From contig JAUIZM010000019.1 of the NCBI GenBank assembly GCA_030848705.1, forward strand, positions 1,116,001-1,180,000: a stretch of DNA of 64,000 nucleotides, read 5' to 3'. Shown piece by piece: positions 56,864 through 64,000 of this stretch (position 1 is the first letter of the stretch; each line of letters starts with the position of its first letter). The DNA is from Heracleum sosnowskyi (lineage: Eukaryota; Streptophyta; Magnoliopsida; Apiales; Apiaceae). The notes under the pieces are model-generated. The model was not told the DNA's origin. It made no database searches and saw only the letters and a list, made by a program, of their open reading frames with translations. The translations under genes and the position numbers were made by a program.

Positions 56864-58140
56864 CTAAATGCTGAGATCCTTGACACCCAGTAAACGTCGC
56901 ATCTTCTCAAACTTAGTAACAACCAAAGCTTTCGTAAGGATGTCTGCACGTTGTTCAGTCGTACGAACATGCTTTATGATTATCATCCCTTTCTCCACAC
57001 AATCACGTATGAAATGGTACCTCAAGTCTATATGCTTACTTCTCCCGTGAAAAGTTGGATTCTTTGCCAAATCCAATGCTGACCTGTTGTCAATGTATAG
57101 CGTGACTGGCCCCGTTTTCATATTTGAAATCTATCCCAAAACTCCCTTCAGCCATATTCCTTGACACGCTGCGGCCGTAGCTGCCATAAACTCTGCTTCA
57201 CAAGATGAGAGTGCCACACACCTCTGTTTCTGTGATACCCATGTGATTAAGTTCTCATCCAAGTAAAATGCCATACCCCCTGTACTCTTCCGGTCATCCA
57301 CACTCCCAGCTAAATCACTGTCCGAATAACCTGAGAGCAAATAGTTTCCTTCCCCTTTAACATATGTTAATCCGTAATTCAACGTTCCTTTAACATATCG
57401 AAAAATTCTCTTCACAGCATTGAGGTGCATGGACGTTGGTCGTTCCATAAATCTGCTAACAATGCCCACGGCATAGGCTATATCAGGACGCGTATGGACC
57501 AAATATCTCAGTCCTCCTACACAACTCTTGAACTTTGTTGAATCTACGGCCTCTCCTGTCTCATCCTTGTACAGTTGAAGATTATGTTCCATCGGGTATT
57601 TTACAGAGTTACAATCTTCCATACCAGCTTTCTGCAGAATTTTTTTGGCATAGGATTGTTGCTTCAACTTAATGTAACCATGCCCTTGCTCAACCTCGAG
57701 TCCGAGGTAATATGACAATTGACCTAAATCGCTCATCTCAAACTCCTTGGCCATTTGTTTCTTGAACTTAACAATATCAGACACATTAGTTCCCGTTATA
57801 ATCAAATCGTCGACATAGACCCCAATAATCAACGACTCAGTACCTTCCCTTCGTGTATACACGGCGTGCTCGTATGGACACTTTTTGAAACCAAGTCCTT
57901 CCAAACATTTGTTTAAACGTGCATACCAAGCACGTGGAGCTTGTCGTAAACCATAGAGAGCCTTGAGTAGCTTGTACACCTTGTTTTCCTGACCCCTTTT
58001 CTCAAAGCCTTTTGGTTGCTTCACATAAACAACCTCCTTTAGCTCACCATTGAGAAAAGCTGACTTGACGTCTAGATGGTGCACTTCCCACTCATTTTTC
58101 GCTGCAAGAGCCAAGATCAAACGAACAGTTTCGAGGTACT
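56864..58140 (-). pseudogene. copia-3 RT and RNase H, broken and 5'-truncated
   Basis: The frame from 58159 down to 57131 has RT landmarks HLDVKSAFLNGEL, ALYGLRQAPRAWY, YVDD and SDSDLAGSVDDRKSTGG. An in-frame TAG at 57131-57133 splits the RNase H part. The same frame then continues to 56864 with LYIDNRSALDLAKNP and ADILTKAL. The N-terminal RT and the integrase C-terminus are missing. Upstream of about 58140 the sequence switches to gag in the opposite direction. Confidence 0.93.
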
Positions 58141-59735
58141 TTTGGGTTAAGCTACCCAATGCTCACACGTTCAAACTACACAGCCTGGGCTCTGAAAATG
58201 ACTGTATTTATGCAGGCTTATGGCGTCTGGGAGGCTGTTGAACCCAAGGATACAAAGGCTATCGTAGACGATAAAATGGATAAGAGAGCACTGACAATCA
58301 TCTATCAAGGGATACCCGAAGACATGCTCCTGTCGCTTGCAGCGAAGAAAACCTCGAAACAAGCTTGGGATGCTATCAAAACTTTATGTCTGGGAGCAGA
58401 CAAGGTAAAAAAGGCGCGAGCCCAGACTCTAAAAGCTGAATTCGAAGCTCTCAGTATGAAGGAGGGAGATCAGTTAGACAATTTCTGCATGAGACTCAAT
58501 AGCCTGGTAACAAATATTCGGGCTTTGGGAGAGAGCGTTGAGGAAACATATGTTGTTAAAAAATTGCTGAGGGCTGTGCCGACTAAGTTTCTACAGATAG
58601 CATCGGCTATCAAACAATTTGGGGACTTAGAGACCATGACAGTAGAGGAAGTGGTAGGTTCTTTAAAAGCACACGAGGAACGTCTGCGAGGACAAGAAGA
58701 CAACAATGGAGGACAACAGCAATTGCTTCTCACTGAGGATGAATGGTCCAAGAGAGAGCACAACGAAGGGAAGCTCCTTCTCACGAGAGAGGAATGGTTG
58801 AAAAGAAAGAACAAAGGAGAGAATGACAACCGTGGAAGAGACAATCGGGGAAGTCGTGATCGAAGCAGAGTACGATGTTTCAATTGTCTTGGATACGGCC
58901 ATTTTGCTGCCGAGTGCAGAAAACCCAGACGTGAGAAAGAAACAAAATTGGAGGCAAATCTCAGCCGGGTAAATGATGATGAACCTGCACTTTTAATGAC
59001 AGAATATGAAGACAGTACAGCTAAATTGGTCTTGCTAAATCAAGGAGACAGTGCAGAAGTGAAGGAAGAAAATATTTGGTACCTTGACAACGGAGCGAGT
59101 AATCACATGACAGGACGTCGGGAAAAATTTGCATCATTGGATGAAACAGTGGGAGGCCAAGTTAAGTTCGGAGATGGGTCACTTGTAAGCATAAAGGGGA
59201 AAGGATCTATCCCCATCACATGTAAGAATGGTGAAAAACGAGTACTCAATGAGGTATATTTTATCCCTACACTTCGTAGTAACATTATTAGTCTTGGACA
59301 ATTGTCGAAGGAGGGGAATAAAGTTATACTTAGTGGAGAATTTTTATGGATTTATGATACATCTGATAAACTTCTTGTCAAAGTACAATGAGCTTCCAAC
59401 AGGTTGTACAAAATTCACATTGAGGAGAACAAACCAATGTGTTTGTTAACAAGAAATGAAGAAGTGATGTGGCTTTGGCATCGTCGACTTGGACATACTA
59501 ATTTCCAGGCAATGTCGTTGCTCTCCAAGCACAATATGGCATATGGATTACCATTAATCAAGAATCCGAAAGGAGTTTGTAACGGCTGTCTTTTGTCTAA
59601 ACAGTCCCGAAAACCTTTCCCAACGCAGTCACAATTCAACGCCAAGTCTACACTCGAGTTGGTACATACCGACCTTTGTGGCCCTCTATCACCCACGACG
59701 CCAGCCAGGAACAGGTATTTCATGTTGATAGTGGA
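58141..59735 (+). pseudogene. copia-3 gag, protease and integrase start, inverted and broken
   Basis: The frame is open from about 58141 (first Met 58159) to 59391. It encodes gag, a CCHC knuckle CFNCLGYGHFAAEC, and protease with active-site motif DNGASNHMTG. An in-frame TGA at 59389-59391 interrupts. The frame then continues with the pre-integrase region (WLWHRRLGH, CNGCLLSKQ) and integrase start LVHTDLCGP, and ends at 59735 exactly where the LTR begins. The gag start codon and leader are missing. It points opposite to the RT of the same element. Confidence 0.93.
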
Positions 59736-59918
59736 TGATGGATTAATATTGAAATACTATGTTAAACAGATTTGCTGAATGGAATTGTTGGTTCTACACT
59801 TATTAGCTTCAAGAAACTGATTACAAGTAAATAAGGAAAGCAGACTTAGTGACTACCTAAAAACCAGGAACAACCTCCTGTAAAAGCTCCACGACCTGAG
59901 ACTCCAGCTAACACTCTA
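59736..59918 (-). repeat. copia-3 right LTR, first part
   Basis: This is 183 bp of the right LTR up to the CACTA-3 insertion. It continues at 63559-63658. Subtracting the CTA duplication, the total is 280 bp, equal to the left LTR. Confidence 0.93.
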
Positions 59919-59939
59919 CACTACAACAAAACTGCCCAT

Positions 59940-60615
59940 TTACGACGGCCAACTTACGACGGAAAAAAAAGCGCGCCTAATTTACGACAGAATCAAGTAA
60001 ACCGTCGTAATTACTTACGACGGAAAGAAAATCTGTCGCAAGTTTATTATTTTAATAATAAATTTTCACATCAGCGAAATAAATTTAATTGTAAAATGAA
60101 TTATTTTTTCTAGCAGTCAACTTACGACGGAATGTTCGTCGTAAATTCATTTATTGTAATTAAATTTAATTGTAAAATGAATTATTTTTTCTAGCGGTGA
60201 ACTTACAACGGAAAATCCGTCGTAATTTCGTTTAGGGGTCAACTTACGACGGAATGTTCGTCGTAAATTCATTTATTGTAATTAAATTTAATTGTAAAAT
60301 GAATTATTTTTTCTAGCGGTGAACTTACGACGGAAAATCCGTCGTAATTTCGTTTAGGGGTCAACTTACGCCGGAATGTTCGTCGTAAATTCATTTATTG
60401 TAATTAAATTTAATTGTAAAATGAATTATTTTTTCTAGCGGTGAACTTACGACGGAAAATCCGTCGTAAATTCGTTTAGGGGTCAACTTACGACGGAATC
60501 CGTCGTAAGTTGTCAGGCGGCAAATTCACCTTTTCATCTAAAAATAGGCGGCAGATTCAAATTTTCATTAAAAAATAAGCGGTAAATAACTTACGACGAA
60601 TTCCGTCGTAAGTTG
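59940..60615. repeat. CACTA-3 left subterminal array with ~122-bp tandem repeats
   Basis: Units containing ttctagcggtgaac and gtttaggggtcaac repeat at 122-bp spacing (ctagcggt at 60191, 60313 and 60435), with a shortened first copy at 60110. Each unit has paired acgacgga and tccgtcgtaa motifs, so the repeats multiply likely transposase sites. Confidence 0.88.
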
Positions 60616-60692
60616 ATGCTGTACCTGGGCGTTTAAATCAGATCTCTATTTCGGTACAATGAGCATATAATTTTTTTTAATCTTTTATTAGT

Positions 60693-61745
60693 CCAACCAA
60701 ATTAATTTTTTATTTTTCGAAAATTTGAGAATATCATTAAATTTGATATATCTTGACGTTCGTACGGTTCGATCGTCGAGAAATATATTTTAAAAAATAG
60801 AAACAATAATATGGGACAGAGCACTAGTTGCGAGTACTAGTCAATATAGTAGTGATCTATTAAGATCCAACCAAATTAATTTTTTATTTTTTGAAAATTT
60901 GGGAATATCAACAAATTAGATATATCTTGACATTCATACGGTTCGATCGTCGAGTAATATATTTTAAACAATAGAAACAATAATATGGGACACAGCACAA
61001 GTTACGAGTACTAGTCAATATAGTAGTGATCTACTAAGATCTTCAAACAAATTAATTTTTTATTTTTTGAAAATTTCGGAATATAATTAAATTAGATATA
61101 TATTGACATTCGCACGGTTCGATCGTCGAGTAATAAATTTTAAAAAATAGAAACAATAATATGGGACACAACACAAGTTACGAGTACTAGTCAATATAGT
61201 AGTGATCTACTAAGATCTCCAACCAAATTAATTTTTTATTTTTTGAAAACTTGGGAATATCATTAAATTAGATATATCTTGACATTCGTACGGTTCGATC
61301 GTCGAGTAATATATTTTAAAAAATAGAAACAATAATATGGGACACAGCACTAGTTACGAGTAATAGTCAATATATATAGTAGTGATCTATTAAGATCTCC
61401 AACTAAATTAATTTTTTATTTTTTGAAAATTTGGGAATATCAATAAATTAGATATATCTTTACATTCGTACGGTTCGATCGTCGAGAAATATATTTTAAA
61501 AAATAGAAACAATAATATGGGACAGAGCACTAGTTACGAGTACTAGTCAATATAGTAGTGATTAACTAAGATCTCCAACCAAATTAATTTTTTATTTTTT
61601 GAAAACTTGGGAATATCATTAAATTAGATATATCTTGACATTCGTACAGTTCGATCGTCGAGAAATATAATTTAAAAAATAGAAACAATAATATGGGACA
61701 GAGCACTAGTTACGAGTACTAGTCAATATAGTAGTGATCTACTAC
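60693..61745. repeat. ~176-bp tandem repeat array in CACTA-3 (six copies)
   Basis: The landmark gatcgtcgag occurs at 60771, 60945, 61121, 61297, 61477 and 61653, giving spacings of 174-180 bp. Each unit contains tacggttcgatcgtcgag, atgggacaca(or g)gcac, and agtactagtcaatatagtag. The array is non-coding. The monomer length is in the range typical of plant satellites. Confidence 0.92.
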
Positions 61746-63159
61746 GATAGTGACCAATATAGTAGTGATCTACTATCGATGAACCAATCGTACGGAGCTC
61801 AATTTATATCTAATTTAGTGATATTCCCAAAATGTTAAAAATTAAAATAATTAATTTGGATAGTGAAATTAATAGTCAACTATTGATTAATTTGGATACT
61901 GAATTTAATTAGTTTGTAAAATAAATTAAAAAAATTAAATAAAAATTTTAAAAAGACCAAATTTTGAATTTAAATTCATACACAACCAAGTGGTCATAAT
62001 CACTCTTTGGATGATGAATATTACAATACTTTCACTAATTTTCCATTTTTTTACTTTTCCCCCATTTTTAACTAATTTGTAAAATAAATTAAAAAATTAA
62101 ATAAAAATAGAAAAAACAAAAATTAATTTTTAAAATATTTGACTACTACTTACTAATCTGGGAAAAATATTTGGTTTTTAAAATATTTTTTAAAATATTT
62201 TTTTTTAATATTTTTTGATTATTTTATAAAATTTTATATTTATTTTTAATTTAAAAAAAATAAAATAATAAACTTAAGACGGATTTTGTTTTTCGTCGTA
62301 AGTTCAGTGACAAAAAACAAACTATTCCCATTGGCTACAAACAATTCACGCGGATCACACCCTTTCCACCGTTATATTGAAACCAAGAAACATCATCCAA
62401 CGGTGTATATTAAATCAAACCCCCACATTTTTTTTACCACAAAATCAAACCCCCACATTAAATAATAACCCCATATTAAATCATAACCCTCCCCATATTA
62501 AATCATAACCCTCCCCACTCCCCGCTCCCTGCTCCCTCCTCCCTCTTTCCCCTTCCCCCCGCACTGTACACACATATATACATATATATTATTAATCTTC
62601 AAAAATTCATAACTTCACTTCTATTTATCACCTGCGATTTATGCATATATATTTGTGCTCCTAAAATCAAAATCTTCATTTTGATATTCATAATAACCAA
62701 TTCCAAAACAATTTTTTTTGGGCAATGTTTTGATTTTAATTCGATTTTGATGATTCAAGGTGTTTTTGATGATTATGAGCTTATTATATTATTGCTGGGT
62801 GAGCTTAGGGACGATTCCGGGATTTTGGAGGTGGTTGGTGTTCGTCGGAATTTTAGAAGATGATCGGATTTTGGTGGAACCAATTATTTTCTATATTGTA
62901 TATTGGCGAATGTTTAAGTTATGATGTGTAAATGATTGTATGTTTTTTTTAGATTTATTAAAAATGGTTTTTGGTTCACCGGATTTTGGATTGTTGGCCG
63001 GAATTGATGGTCTAAATTTTCTGTTTAAATTATGGGTTAGTGTATGTGTACATAAGGGTGTTAAGTACTACATATAATTTATTGGGATTTTTCTGGGCAA
63101 ATTTTCGAGTCGCCGGAATATTGAGAAGTCGCCGGAATCTGGGGAAAAAATTTCTGGAC
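61746..63159. other. CACTA-3 interior without a supported gene
   Basis: AT-rich to about 62500. A short repeat of ccatattaaatcataaccct follows near 62466-62515, then a CT-rich patch and TA repeats, then a moderately GC-richer part with short frames (for example 62681-62863). This layout resembles a promoter and leader, but no protein domain follows. It may be a relic of a deleted gene. Confidence 0.5.
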
Positions 63160-63545
63160 TGAATTTACGACGGTTTTAAAATCCGTCGTAAATTATTCAT
63201 ATCCCGACTAACTTACGACGGAATATCCGTCGTAAATTAGTGATTTATTATTAAAAAAATAATTTAGTTTCTTAATGAAACTGATTGAACTTACGACGGA
63301 ACTGGCGTCGCAAGTTTAGCTATTACTTTAATACCAATGTGGGCCCATTGGATCAAACTTACGACGGAAATGTTAACTTACGACGGAATTGTGAACTTAC
63401 GACGCAATCCGGAACTTGTGACGAAAATCGGAATTTGTGACGCAATTCTGAACTTACTACTTGAGCAAAAGCGACGGAACAATTTCGTCGTAAATGGTGG
63501 CATTTACGACGAATTCAATGCAAAAATTCCGTCGTAATTGGCCCA
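63160..63545. repeat. CACTA-3 right subterminal array
   Basis: Repeated acttacgacgga, tccgtcgtaa and decayed variants (acttgtgacgaa, atttgtgacgca) lead up to the right terminus. Confidence 0.85.
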
Positions 63546-63558
63546 GTTTGTTGTAGTG

Positions 63559-63658
63559 CTACTACTACTTGGTCATGTCCATAAACTATGCAACAGCCAA
63601 GACTTATTCAAACAAAACATAATAAATAAATAAAACATTTAGATTAAGACATCCAACA
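63559..63658 (-). repeat. copia-3 right LTR, second part
   Basis: Continuation of the LTR after CACTA-3, identical by eye to the end of the left LTR and ending CCAACA before the second TAAAT. Confidence 0.93.
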
Positions 63659-63786
63659 TAAATTATGTTATGAATGACAAAGTAATGGAGCAAATTTATC
63701 AAGAACACATATTTGTTGTAATTACACAAATAATAAATTTGTTGATGAGACATTTCTATTATTCAGAAATTTGACAACACTTTGAA

Positions 63787-64000
63787 TTACATGTTTAAAA
63801 AATAAAAGAGGACCATGGACAATTTACAATCCTTGCAACGAACATCTTTGATTCTATGGATGGACATATTTTGCCCTTTACAAATCTGGTTGAGGTGCCT
63901 AACACACATATAATTGTGTTGTGTATACACGGGCTTACCAGCAACGTGTAAAATATTGACCAGAGAAAATTTAATCAACTTTAAGGAATGTAAATGTGAC
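63787..64000 (-). pseudogene. partial copy of the 218-aa minus-strand ORF (unit R8, runs off the window)
   Basis: The C-terminal part is open from the window edge to the stop at 63787. Whether the N-terminal part is intact cannot be seen. Confidence 0.4.

Larger units (their letters stand above)
59919..63558. mobile_element. CACTA-3: 3.64-kb non-autonomous CACTA element nested in a copia LTR
   Basis: The ends are CACTACAACAAAACTG and the complement of CACTACAACAAACTGGG. The flanks are CTA at 59916-59918 and 63559-63561. Subterminal motifs ttacgacgga / tccgtcgtaa crowd both ends (59940-60610 and 63160-63545). No transposase domain is found in any frame. The interior holds two tandem-repeat arrays, AT-rich spacer, a CT-rich leader-like patch (62500-62560) and a GC-richer stretch. 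It is related to CACTA-2 by TIR and motif, and distinct from CACTA-1. Confidence 0.95.
56569..63658 (-). mobile_element. copia-3: Ty1/copia element with inverted interior, carrying a nested CACTA
   Basis: Flanked by TAAAT at 56564-56568 and 63659-63663. The LTRs are 280 bp, direct repeats with ends TGATGG...CCAACA (plus strand): 56569-56848 and 59736-63658 minus the nested CACTA-3. The LTRs differ at one noticed position (t/c near 56697 and 59864). Internally, RT-RNase H read on the minus strand (56864 to about 58140), while gag-protease-integrase start read on the plus strand (about 58141-59735). No PBS is present beside either LTR. Without CACTA-3 and its duplication the element is about 3.45 kb, shorter than a normal copia. 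Confidence 0.95.
56228..64000. repeat. array unit R8, interrupted by copia-3 and continuing off the window
   Basis: The front (56228-56568) and rear (63659-64000) join across copia-3 with a TAAAT duplication. The small plus ORF (56297-56566) is longer here, because a 33-bp segment is tandemly duplicated at 56345-56377 and 56378-56410, which adds 11 codons in frame. Confidence 0.93.

Noticed and set aside
58470..58883. 137-aa minus ORF
   Set aside because: Antisense shadow of the copia-3 gag zinc-knuckle region.
59940..61745. CRISPR-like array
   Set aside because: The repeats are long (122 and 176 bp), imperfect and directly adjacent without unique spacers, inside a plant transposon.
62430..62520. 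Telomere-like CCCTAA repeat
   Set aside because: The repeats read aaatcataaccctcccc and similar; they are not the CCCTAAA telomere unit and are few.
62681..62863. 60-aa plus ORF in CACTA-3
   Set aside because: Short, no recognisable domain, no splice-linked continuation and no sign of a transposase.

Overview
The window looks like repeat-rich, AT-rich plant nuclear DNA, probably from a flowering plant. It has CACTA transposons with plant-type transposase genes, Ty1/copia elements with a tRNA-iMet primer site, short GT-AG introns and long AT-rich spacers. I see no rRNA, functional tRNA, CRISPR, bacterial gene or ordinary single-copy host gene. The species cannot be named from sequence alone.

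Region 1 (1-10989): AT-rich flank, then a complete 9.57-kb CACTA element, CACTA-1 (1421-10989). Its boundaries are exact: a 16-bp terminal inverted repeat and a 3-bp GTA target duplication. It has two gene modules, a TNPD/Tnp2-type transposase (2114-5695, three exons) and a TNPA/Transposase_24-type protein (7205-10026, about seven exons). Each is broken by one or two point lesions. Arrays of the AACCGACC / GGTCGGTT motif lie at both ends and also between the genes. The internal array after the first gene is a diverged copy of the right end, so the element looks like two fused modules.

Region 2 (10990-16352): nested small repeats. There is a 418-bp MITE-like element inside one copy of a repeat, a 610-bp palindrome made of two inverted copies of the same repeat, a GT then polypurine low-complexity tract, the 3' end of an LTR-like sequence, a tRNA-derived SINE-like head, and the right end of a second CACTA family (CACTA-2).

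Region 3 (16356-64000): a tandem array of a ~3.12-kb unit, named here L0-L4 (left) and R0-R8 (right). Full units carry a 78-aa plus-strand ORF, a 218-aa minus-strand ORF (intact in three units, broken in the others), a 3' exon-like ORF, and a promoter/5'-UTR-intron-like segment. I recognise none of these proteins. A ~13.1-kb tandem duplication split the array. It copied the left flank (14861-16352) to 27996-29489 and cut one copia element, copia-1 (26230-27995), in half. The full partner, copia-2 (36126-40658), has two LTRs, PBS, PPT and gag-pol with one frameshift. A third element, copia-3 (56569-63658), lies in R8. Its gag-protease-integrase part is inverted relative to RT-RNase H, and a 3.64-kb non-autonomous CACTA (CACTA-3, 59919-63558) sits in its right LTR.

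Suggested order of events: unit amplification, copia insertion, tandem duplication with further unequal exchange, then copia-3, then CACTA-3. The most unusual items are the two-module CACTA-1, the gene-bearing 3.1-kb array, the templated breakpoint at 27970-27996, and the inverted interior of copia-3.
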